From assembly GCA_964355945.1 (NCBI GenBank), contig CAYHGE010000122.1:1-6975 (forward strand): 6,975 nt of DNA, read 5' to 3'. The DNA is from CAIVAT01 sp964355945 (GTDB taxonomy: Bacteria > Bacteroidota > Bacteroidia > Bacteroidales > FEN-979). Positions 1 through 5,481 of this stretch are shown here, one piece after another (positions within the stretch are counted from its first letter, which is position 1; each line of letters starts with the position of its first letter). A program made the translations under genes and the position numbers. The notes beneath the pieces were generated by a model. That model saw nothing but the letters and a program-made list of their open reading frames with translations. It searched no databases and was not told the origin of the DNA.

Positions 1-645
1 TACACCAATGCTGCCGGCAACCAATATATGATCAGCGACCTGGCCTGGTTTATCTCCGACATCACTTTTTACAGAAACAATGGAACGCACACAATGATCG
101 GGGAGACGAAAGACATTTTTTATGTGAACGAGGACATCCCGGAGACCAAAACAATCCGGTTTACCGATGCCATTCCTGCCGGAGGTTACGATTCCATCGC
201 TTTTATCTTCGGCATATCTGAGGAGAAAAACATATCTTACATCTTCCAGAATCCCCCGGAATCAGACATGAGCTGGCCAGAGGTTCTTGGTGGCGGTTAT
301 CATTGCATGATGATGAATGGAAAATGGAAGGATACCACGGGAACGGATATGCCATTCAATTTTCATCTTGGCACGGGTCAACTCTATCATGGCAACAATT
401 ACAATGTTGATTCAATTTATGCGTTTGTCCCTAATGGTTTTACAATCGTTTTACCCGGATCATCTTTTCAGTTGGCAGATAAGCAGCAGCTTACCTTCCG
501 GCTTACAATGAATATCGAAAGATGGTTTGATAATCCTCATCAGTATGACCATAATTATTGGGGAGGAGCCATCATGCAGAACCAGCCGGCAATGCAGATG
601 GTAAAGGAAAATGGCTGGGATGTTTTTTCTGTCACAACATACTAA
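1..645 (+). CDS. MbnP-family (copper-binding-like) protein, 3' part
   Basis: This gene is cut by the left edge: the frame is open from base 1, so the first in-frame ATG (28) is unlikely to be the true start. The visible 214 residues match my knowledge of the MbnP-like family, periplasmic or surface proteins related to copper-binding MbnP/CorA of methanotrophs. The signs are an opening Tyr-Thr-Asn-x-x-Gly-Asn-x-Tyr stretch followed by 'SDLAWFISDITFYRNNG', a central 'GYHCMMMNGKW' motif, 'FNFHLGTG', and a C-terminal 'NQPAMQMVKENGWDVFS' ending typical of the family. Several His, Met and Trp residues could bind metal, but I cannot name the ligands. The missing N-terminus should hold the signal peptide. 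The usual partner MbnH, a di-haem MauG-like protein, is not in the window. Family assignment is fairly sure; copper binding is inferred. Confidence 0.75.
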   Translation, partial: YTNAAGNQYMISDLAWFISDITFYRNNGTHTMIGETKDIFYVNEDIPETKTIRFTDAIPAGGYDSIAFIFGISEEKNISYIFQNPPESDMSWPEVLGGGYHCMMMNGKWKDTTGTDMPFNFHLGTGQLYHGNNYNVDSIYAFVPNGFTIVLPGSSFQLADKQQLTFRLTMNIERWFDNPHQYDHNYWGGAIMQNQPAMQMVKENGWDVFSVTTY

Positions 646-656
646 AACTGAGAAGC

Positions 657-1196
657 TTGCAATTCCTGCAATTTGATTTCACTTTATTACACTGGTTTCA
701 CAACCATCTTGTTCCGCATTCTGTTCCGGTTCTTCAGTTTATTTCAGATACCACCACCTTCGTGAGCATTGCCATGGCGTTGATGGTGATCATGATAGCC
801 CTGGTGAGAAGGTCGAAACCCATGCGCATGCAGTTTTTCATGCTTCTCATGGTATTACTTCTGGTGGTTTTGGCCAGTCAGGGATTGAAAGGAGTGATAA
901 AGCGTGACCGTCCGTTTGATATCTTTCCGACCATCGAAAAATTATCAACCGGCGGTGATTCTTCGTTTCCATCCGGGCATACCATGGAGGCATTTGCGAT
1001 GGCTGCAGCCATATCCATACTGTTCTCAAGGAAAACGATCATCCTGCCTGTCTATTTTTGGGCCATCATGGTTGGTTATTCACGAATAGCCCTTGGCGTT
1101 CATTACCCCAGTGATGTGGTTGCAGGAATGTTAATCGGAACCTTCATCGGATGGTTTGTCCCATGGGTGTTTAAACGGAGATTTCGTGTTGAATAA
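657..1196 (+). CDS. PAP2-family membrane phosphatase
   Basis: Integral membrane phosphatase of the type 2 phosphatidic acid phosphatase (PAP2) superfamily, which dephosphorylates lipid phosphates such as undecaprenyl pyrophosphate or phosphatidic acid at the membrane surface. All three signature motifs are intact, numbered from a start at 657: K78-x6-R85-P86, then P105-S-G-H108, then S142-R143-x5-H149-x3-D153. His108 and His149 are the expected nucleophile and acid-base pair. Hydrophobic segments lie near residues 36-50, 59-74, 111-123, 128-141 and 155-170. The frame is open back to an ATG at 558, but that start would overlap the preceding gene by 88 bases and add a non-family-like basic stretch. 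I prefer TTG at 657, which gives the usual N-terminus (MQFLQFDFTLLHWFHN) and 179 residues; CTG at 648 is an alternative. The substrate cannot be told from sequence. It lies 11 bases after the upstream stop codon, so co-transcription is plausible. Confidence 0.9.
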   Translation: MQFLQFDFTLLHWFHNHLVPHSVPVLQFISDTTTFVSIAMALMVIMIALVRRSKPMRMQFFMLLMVLLLVVLASQGLKGVIKRDRPFDIFPTIEKLSTGGDSSFPSGHTMEAFAMAAAISILFSRKTIILPVYFWAIMVGYSRIALGVHYPSDVVAGMLIGTFIGWFVPWVFKRRFRVE

Positions 1197-1223
1197 TAAT
1201 TGGTAATCAGGTTGTTGCTGAGG

Positions 1224-1254
1224 AACACCCGTTTGAATCAGGTGTTTTATTTTC
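1224..1254 (+). terminator. weak candidate terminator after PAP2 gene
   Basis: A 6-bp stem (AACACC at 1224-1229 with GGTGTT at 1241-1246) encloses an 11-base loop and is followed by a T-rich run (TTATTTT). It sits 27 bases after the PAP2 stop and overlaps the 3' end of the convergent HD-domain gene. The stem is short and the loop large, so this is only a weak intrinsic terminator candidate. Confidence 0.25.
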
Positions 1255-1831
1255 CGGGAAGGATGATCTTTCTGACTTTATCCCTAAAACCGAGTTTGCA
1301 CAGTTCACGTCTTTTTGCGACCAGATCGGTCAGTTCAATCACAAGATCCTTATTAACCTGTACTGCCATGGGCAGGACATATTTTTCGGTCTGATCAAGG
1401 TATTGGGAGATTTTTTTATTTACATGTGTGTCCAGGTGAAGGTCAGTAAGGTTACTTATCCGGTCGGCACACTTCAGAATTTTTGCATTTCGTGATCCTG
1501 TTTCAAGAACCCTGTTGAGGTATTGTGGCTTGGTTTCATCGGTTCGTTTGGTGACTTCAAGCACGAGGTCAACAACCTGGCTGCCATCATGATCAATTTT
1601 GCGGATCTCTTCAACCTCGGTGGCGGGAAGGTCTTCCAGCAGGTCGTGCAGCAATGAGGCCTTTAATAACACGGTATCGTGAAAATATTTATAATCCAGC
1701 AGGATTCCCAACGTAGCAAAGGAGTGACGAAACTGGTTTCCGCCAACCTTGCGGCTCACCCCGATCAGTGCCGTGGCTTTTAGAATGTATGGAGCAAGAA
1801 CCAGGTTTCTTAAGGTTGTTAAATCGTCCAT
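1247..1831 (-). CDS. HD-domain protein, small alarmone hydrolase-like (SpoT/Mesh1-type)
   Basis: Stand-alone 194-residue HD-domain protein. The residue pattern matches the (p)ppGpp hydrolase domain of Rel/SpoT and the small hydrolase Mesh1: R27 and K28, H36 exactly nine residues after R27, H62-D63 followed by E66-D67 in 'SLLHDLLEDLPAT', and D123 with N127 in 'CADRISNL'. In the family these correspond to the metal-binding His, His-Asp and Asp, the catalytic Glu-Asp pair and the nucleotide-contacting Arg and Asn. No synthetase, TGS or ACT domain is present and the length is close to Mesh1 (about 180 residues). Expected role is cytoplasmic, metal-dependent removal of pyrophosphate from (p)ppGpp or a related nucleotide; the exact substrate is inferred. 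The ATG at 1831 is preceded by a Bacteroidota-type promoter 24 bases upstream, which supports this start. It is convergent to the PAP2 gene and transcribed alone. Confidence 0.8.
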   Translation of the reverse strand: MDDLTTLRNLVLAPYILKATALIGVSRKVGGNQFRHSFATLGILLDYKYFHDTVLLKASLLHDLLEDLPATEVEEIRKIDHDGSQVVDLVLEVTKRTDETKPQYLNRVLETGSRNAKILKCADRISNLTDLHLDTHVNKKISQYLDQTEKYVLPMAVQVNKDLVIELTDLVAKRRELCKLGFRDKVRKIILPGK

Positions 1832-1854
1832 GAATTACAGAGGTTGATGATGTA

Positions 1855-1882
1855 CAAAATTACGGAAACATACCATGACAAA
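1855..1882 (-). promoter_or_regulatory. candidate Bacteroidota promoter for the HD-domain gene
   Basis: On the minus strand a perfect TAnnTTTG box (TAATTTTG, 1855-1862) is preceded by TTTG (1879-1882) with 16 bases between. Both match the -7 and -33 elements of the Bacteroidota primary sigma factor, though the spacing is at or just below the short end of the usual range. Transcription would start about 15-20 bases before the ATG at 1831. Confidence 0.45.
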
Positions 1883-1926
1883 TGAAATTTGGTTGATATT
1901 AATATTTGGTCAGACCGAAGGATGAG

Positions 1927-1945
1927 ATTTAGAAGCAATCTAAAT
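1927..1945. repeat. perfect 7-bp inverted repeat in divergent intergenic region
   Basis: ATTTAGA (1927-1933) and TCTAAAT (1939-1945) are exact reverse complements around the 5-base spacer AGCAA. It lies between two divergent genes and is not followed by a T-run, so an operator or a small RNA hairpin is more likely than a terminator. Function is unknown, and short AT-rich palindromes can occur by chance. Confidence 0.35.
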
Positions 1946-1953
1946 GTACCGGC

Positions 1954-1975
1954 TTTCATTACTGCTGATATGAAA
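1954..1975. repeat. inverted repeat TTTCAT-N10-ATGAAA, operator-like
   Basis: TTTCAT (1954-1959) and ATGAAA (1970-1975) form an exact 6-bp dyad with a 10-base spacer. The half-site centres are about 16 bases apart, somewhat over one helical turn. It lies nine bases after the 1927-1945 dyad. It could be a dimeric regulator site for the downstream secreted protein gene, but no regulator is encoded in the window. Confidence 0.25.
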
Positions 1976-2107
1976 TTATTGACATATATTAAATACCCAG
2001 GAAGAGCTGTGAATAAATTAACAAATACAAGGAAGGCAACTTAACACTAATTTTATGTCCTGAATGTATCAATGACCAATAAACCAAACAACAAATTAAA
2101 AGCAGCC

Positions 2108-3667
2108 ATGAAAAACCACGCATTACTTTTTCTTACCAGGATCATCGGTACAGTCGTTATCAGCCTTGCTCTGGCAGCAGGCGCATTTGCCTATCCCTCC
2201 GGATCTCCTGCCGGATATTCCGGTTCCCCCGGCGACGGCCAGAATTGTAAAAATTGTCATGGAGGTTCAACCGCCACCGTTACAGGCTGGATAACCTCCG
2301 ATATCCCACCTGCCGGATATACGGCAGGGGTAACTTATACGATTACTGCCACCGTCAGCGGCTCCGGTAAAAAAGGACTTGAGGTTTCCCCTCAGAGTGT
2401 TACCGGTACACAACTTGGAATTCTGATTGCAGGAAGCAATAACCACCTTGTTGGCGGGACAAAATATGTTACCCAAAATTCTTCAGGCAGCACCTCGAGT
2501 ACGGTCGTTTATAACTTTACCTGGACCGCGCCAGCCCTGGGTACCGGAACGGTAACATTCTATGGTGCCTTCTGCGTTGGAAAATCAAACACAAAACTTT
2601 CGACACTCGTTGTCAATGAAAATGCCGTACTTCCGCTGGCAGTCTCTGTTACAGCAAATCCGACCACGATCATTCTCGGCGCTTCATCACAATTATCGGC
2701 AACGCCGTCGGGAGGCACCGGAACCTATACCTATTCATGGACATCTGTTCCTGCAGGATTCACCTCAACCTCACAAAACCCGTTGGTTTGGCCAACAGCC
2801 ACAACCCAATACAATGTCACGGTAAGTGATGGTTCAGGAACGGTGCAGGGGAATACAACCGTAACGGTTACAGCGAGCCCGCTCACTGCATCTGCAACAG
2901 CGACACCTGCGGTAGTTTGTGCCGGTCAGAGTGTGCAGCTCTACGTTATTCCTGCCGGAGGCAGCGGAACCTACACCTATTCCTGGACTTCAGTGCCAGC
3001 CGGGTTTACCTCCACAATTCAAAATCCGGTTGTTACGCCATCCGTGTCAACTCAATACATTGCTCATGTATCCGACGGTGTTGGTTCTGCAGAGAGCACC
3101 ACCAGTGTAACGGTTAACCAGCCCGCCACTGCAGCAGCAGGCAACGATACAACCTGTGGATTTGGCACCAACCAGGTACCCTTGTTTGGCACTGCAGCCA
3201 ACTATACATCAATACTTTGGACCACTTCCGGAACAGGGACTTTTAGTGCAGCAAATGCCCTCACGGGAAATTATCTGCCCAGTGCAACCGATAAAACCGG
3301 TGGAAATGTTACCCTAACCCTTACAACGACGCCAGTATCTCCCTGTTCCGCTTCAGCAAGCGATATGCGCATCATCCATTTCGATGGCTCTATCGGTATC
3401 GCAGATGCTCAGAATGTATGGATCAGCATGACCATTTCACCCAACCCGACCTCCGGACTGTTTACCCTCAGCCTGGGCGGATTGGAGAACAGGAATGTGA
3501 CCGTAACAGTATCGGAGATCACCGGAAGGCCAATCGTTCAACATTCCTTCAACACTTCCGGCACCAACCAGCCGCAATTCGACCTCTCAGGATATCCCAA
3601 GGGACTTTACCTGGTGAAAATTCAGACAGACAGCGATTCCATGGTTCGGAAGATCATCCTGAAATAA
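2108..3667 (+). CDS. choice-of-anchor V / Ig-like repeat protein with CxxCH motif and T9SS type A sorting domain
   Basis: Secreted 519-residue multidomain protein. I chose ATG 2108 because it gives a compact signal peptide (MKNH, then a hydrophobic stretch ending Ala-Phe-Ala at residue 28). An in-frame ATG at 2072 would add 12 residues. After cleavage comes a choice-of-anchor V-type domain (about 29-170) opening with the family's 'GSPGDGQNC' signature. It contains C47-K-N-C50-H51, a single CxxCH c-type haem motif. Then come two Ig/PKD-like repeats (about 176-257 and 258-336) sharing an identical 17-residue stretch, and a third PKD-like domain (about 337-424) with 'WTTSGTGTF'. Last is a T9SS type A domain from about 425, with 'ISPNPTSGLF' and the terminal 'GLYLVKIQTDSDSMVRKIILK' region. 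The product should cross the outer membrane by type IX secretion and be anchored or released at the surface. Its ligand, and whether haem is attached, are not visible. It appears to be transcribed alone. Confidence 0.85.
   Translation: MKNHALLFLTRIIGTVVISLALAAGAFAYPSGSPAGYSGSPGDGQNCKNCHGGSTATVTGWITSDIPPAGYTAGVTYTITATVSGSGKKGLEVSPQSVTGTQLGILIAGSNNHLVGGTKYVTQNSSGSTSSTVVYNFTWTAPALGTGTVTFYGAFCVGKSNTKLSTLVVNENAVLPLAVSVTANPTTIILGASSQLSATPSGGTGTYTYSWTSVPAGFTSTSQNPLVWPTATTQYNVTVSDGSGTVQGNTTVTVTASPLTASATATPAVVCAGQSVQLYVIPAGGSGTYTYSWTSVPAGFTSTIQNPVVTPSVSTQYIAHVSDGVGSAESTTSVTVNQPATAAAGNDTTCGFGTNQVPLFGTAANYTSILWTTSGTGTFSAANALTGNYLPSATDKTGGNVTLTLTTTPVSPCSASASDMRIIHFDGSIGIADAQNVWISMTISPNPTSGLFTLSLGGLENRNVTVTVSEITGRPIVQHSFNTSGTNQPQFDLSGYPKGLYLVKIQTDSDSMVRKIILK
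2633..3115 (+). repeat. two tandem Ig/PKD-like protein repeats, 246-bp period
   Basis: Two adjacent coding repeats (2633-2878 and 2879-3115) each begin Pro-Leu, run through 'SGTYTYSW' or 'TGTYTYSW', and end in a beta-strand rich 'VTV'. The 17-residue core GTYTYSWTSVPAGFTST is identical in both (2720-2770 and 2966-3016). However, 11 of its 17 codons differ, all synonymously, so this is an old duplication kept under protein-level selection rather than a recent DNA duplication. Confidence 0.8.
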
Positions 3668-3679
3668 CCTTAACAGTTT

Positions 3680-3712
3680 TTTGTGTTGGTGTGTTCATTC
3701 GGTGTAATTTTG
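3680..3712 (+). promoter_or_regulatory. candidate Bacteroidota promoter for the OsmC-like gene
   Basis: A perfect TAnnTTTG box (TAATTTTG, 3705-3712) lies downstream of TTTG (3680-3683, 21-base gap) and of a second TTG (3686-3688, 16-base gap). Transcription would begin near 3719, about 20 bases before the ATG at 3740. This argues that translation starts there and not at the upstream ATG at 3683, which would lie inside the promoter. Confidence 0.6.
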
Positions 3713-3739
3713 CAAGAAATAATTTTTAATAAACCGAAA

Positions 3740-4156
3740 ATGACACATAAAGTTAATACTTCCTGGAAAGGGAACATGTTGTTCGATGCCAACGTTAGCG
3801 GGCATCACGTGATGATGGATTCATTGCCTGCGGGTGGTGGTGCCGATGAAGGGTCACGCCCGAAAGAGCTGATGCTTGCGGCCCTTGCCGGATGTTCGGG
3901 AATGGATGTGGTATCCATCCTGAAAAAGATGCGTGTTGAAATTACCGGTTTGGATATCCGGATCGAAGCCAATGTAACTGAAGAACATCCGAAACATTAC
4001 GACAAAATGCACGTCATTTATGAATTCACAGGGAGTGACCTGCCCATGGAACAGCTGAAAAAAGCAGTGGATCTTTCACAGGAACGATACTGTGGCGTAG
4101 CTTCCGTGTATAAGCAGGTTATGGAAGTTACGTATGAAATCGTGATCACCAATTAG
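3740..4156 (+). CDS. OsmC/Ohr superfamily protein, YhfA-like
   Basis: A 138-residue cytoplasmic protein of the OsmC/Ohr superfamily, dimeric thiol-dependent enzymes; characterised members reduce organic hydroperoxides. Seen here: the N-terminal beta region, the 'RPKELMLAALAGCSGMDVVSIL' central helix with Cys52, and the second conserved cysteine Cys118 in 'SQERYCGVASVYK'. The two cysteines are placed as in the family's redox pair. The overall pattern, with 'PKELMLAALAGCSGMDV', resembles the YhfA-like branch more than classic Ohr. I chose ATG 3740 because a promoter lies just upstream, the protein then starts MTHKVNTSWKG as relatives do, and the length is normal. It has its own promoter and is tail to tail with the sulfur gene block (5 bases between stop codons). 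A role on persulfides or other sulfur species is suggested by that neighbourhood only. Confidence 0.88.
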   Translation: MTHKVNTSWKGNMLFDANVSGHHVMMDSLPAGGGADEGSRPKELMLAALAGCSGMDVVSILKKMRVEITGLDIRIEANVTEEHPKHYDKMHVIYEFTGSDLPMEQLKKAVDLSQERYCGVASVYKQVMEVTYEIVITN

Positions 4157-4161
4157 CCGGG

Positions 4162-4791
4162 TTAACACCCTCCTGAGGCCTTCTTCTTTTTCTTTACTGG
4201 TACCACGCCTGGTTTCGGGGCGGAAGCGGAGCCGGCGGAAGCCGGGGCGATTGCAGACACACTGCCACCGCCAAGTGCCATGGATGCTGCTTTCCGGAAA
4301 TCATACCTGGCAATCTCATCATTCGAAATCACACTTCCCGGTTTCGTAGGATTGAGTATCGTTTCCAGCCAGAAGTTCAGGCCTCCCTGAAGTACATAAT
4401 TGTTCTGGTAACCAAGTTGCCTGGTGAGCAACCAGGCTTCGTTTGCTTCTGTTGACCCGTTGGAATAGAAAATATTCATCCTGGTTCCCTGGTTAAGAAT
4501 ATCTGTATTCCCTTCGGAAAGAATGTCCTGCAGCGGAACATTGATGGCGCCGGGAAGGCTGAACATGTCAAATTCCCGTGGATTCCTTACATCAATCAAT
4601 TGGATCGAAGGATCTTTCTGAATAATTTTATCTGCGACTTCATCGGGACTTATAAATTGAGTTCCGGTTCGGATTTCAGCAAGTAACTGCGCAGCTGTCA
4701 GCTTGTATGGTCTTGTTGTGTTCTGAGGTACCATGGCGATGATGAGTGCCAGTATTGAAAGAACGAGGGTGAGATAATGCAGTGGCTTCAT
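4162..4791 (-). CDS. membrane-anchored rhodanese-like protein lacking the catalytic Cys, C-terminal SGGC tail
   Basis: A 209-residue protein with an N-terminal signal anchor or signal peptide (hydrophobic residues about 6-22) and one rhodanese-like domain (about 45-145) shown by 'LIDVRNPREFDMFSLPGAINVP' (65-86) and 'YVLQGGLNFW' (132-141). Active rhodaneses have Cys-x-x-Gly-x-x-x at the active-site loop; here it reads 'IFYSNGSTEANEAW', with Ser110 in the Cys position. Ordinary sulfurtransferase activity is therefore unlikely. After the domain comes a Gly/Ala/Ser/Pro-rich linker (about 173-199), five lysines (200-204) and a terminal Ala-Ser-Gly-Gly-Cys, the only cysteine in the protein. The ATG at 4791 is chosen because it sits directly before the membrane segment and 25 bases after the YeeE stop; an upstream extension would overlap that gene. 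It is the last gene of the minus-strand sulfur block and probably acts at the periplasmic face. Function as a binding or carrier protein is inferred. Confidence 0.85.
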   Translation of the reverse strand: MKPLHYLTLVLSILALIIAMVPQNTTRPYKLTAAQLLAEIRTGTQFISPDEVADKIIQKDPSIQLIDVRNPREFDMFSLPGAINVPLQDILSEGNTDILNQGTRMNIFYSNGSTEANEAWLLTRQLGYQNNYVLQGGLNFWLETILNPTKPGSVISNDEIARYDFRKAASMALGGGSVSAIAPASAGSASAPKPGVVPVKKKKKASGGC

Positions 4792-4816
4792 GTGTATGTG
4801 TTTTATTTTCAAGCTC

Positions 4817-5407
4817 CTAATACTCTTTCTGAGGAAATTTTTTCTCCACCCATTCCGAAATGTAAAACATGGCAAGTGCCATTGCGACAAGGATCAGTGC
4901 GAAAACACCGTCGGTCAGATTCAGCATCGTTGAAATTTTAGGCGATCCCATCGCAGCTGATTTATAAAGTGTTTCAAACATCGGGTAACCAAAAGCAAAA
5001 ATGTAAACCCCGATGAAAAGTCCAAGGATGAAGATCATGGCATCCAGTTTACCAATGGCAGCGCCGCAAAAGCTGGTTCCCGGGCAGAAACCGCCCATGA
5101 TGAATCCGACACCCATCACCACTCCTCCCACGATGGCAGATGTTAGGAATGTTGGATTTACATAAACAAGGTTAAGATCTACCCATCCGAAGAGGCTGAA
5201 GAAGAGCAGCCCAAGCATCGCGGTAACTCCTCCCGTAAAAAAAACTTTCAATACGACCATATCGTATCCGTAAAACAGACCAGCCAGTTTACGGCTGGAT
5301 GAAAATCCGCTTTGTTCTAATACAAACCCAAATCCGATGCCAATTACAAAGGCCAGGAAGAAGTTGGTGTTTGAAGAAATAATATCGTTGACGGCTAAGG
5401 GACCCAT
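4817..5407 (-). CDS. YeeE/YedE-family (DUF395) sulfur transporter, half-length subunit 2
   Basis: A 196-residue integral membrane protein of the YeeE/YedE family, whose characterised full-length member TsuA carries thiosulfate using conserved cysteines. About five membrane segments are seen (near 15-31, 51-73, 87-106, 124-141, 165-184). Family signatures are 'GFGFVLEQSGFSSSRKLAG' (25-43) and 'GGFCPGTSFCGAAIGKLDA' (105-123), with Cys108 and Cys114 placed inside the membrane where the family passes its substrate. Full-length relatives have about 350 residues and two such halves; here the second half-like partner is the gene just upstream. The two together probably form one transporter, like the paired PmpA/PmpB proteins. 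The start at 5407 (MGPLAVNDII) directly follows a repeat-rich 74-base gap. Direction of transport and exact substrate are not shown by sequence. Confidence 0.88.
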   Translation of the reverse strand: MGPLAVNDIISSNTNFFLAFVIGIGFGFVLEQSGFSSSRKLAGLFYGYDMVVLKVFFTGGVTAMLGLLFFSLFGWVDLNLVYVNPTFLTSAIVGGVVMGVGFIMGGFCPGTSFCGAAIGKLDAMIFILGLFIGVYIFAFGYPMFETLYKSAAMGSPKISTMLNLTDGVFALILVAMALAMFYISEWVEKKFPQKEY

Positions 5408-5410
5408 GAG

Positions 5411-5481
5411 GATTTTAGATTTTATGATTTACGATTGACGATTAATAGTGCTCCCATTGTATTGTTCATTACTCATTGCTC
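5411..5481. repeat. degenerate heptamer repeats in the gap between the two YeeE genes
   Basis: The gap is built mostly of 7-bp steps. The first set is GATTTTA, GATTTTAT (one base longer), GATTTAC, GATTGAC and GATTAAT at 5411-5446. A second set, ATTGTTC, ATTACTC and ATTGCTC, occupies 5461-5481 after a partial ATTGT unit at 5456-5460, and ends exactly at the stop codon of the upstream YeeE gene. No promoter or terminator is evident. This looks like a degenerate short tandem repeat, not a coding or RNA feature. Confidence 0.65.

Noticed and set aside
558..656. N-terminal extension of the PAP2 protein to ATG 558
   Set aside because: It overlaps the MbnP-like coding region in another frame and adds a hydrophilic stretch unlike PAP2 N-termini.
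1901..1908. AATATTTG as a -7 box for the 2108 gene
   Set aside because: The nearest TTTG is only 9 bases upstream, too close, and the box is about 200 bases from the start codon.
2246..2260. Multihaem cytochrome
   Set aside because: Only one CxxCH motif occurs in the whole protein, so at most a monohaem site is possible.
3683..3739. N-terminal extension of the OsmC-like protein to ATG 3683
   Set aside because: This stretch contains a perfect Bacteroidota promoter box, and the extra 19 residues have no counterpart in the family.
4792..4890. Upstream extension of the rhodanese-like protein to ATG 4890
   Set aside because: It would overlap the YeeE gene by 74 bases and place a basic segment before the signal anchor.
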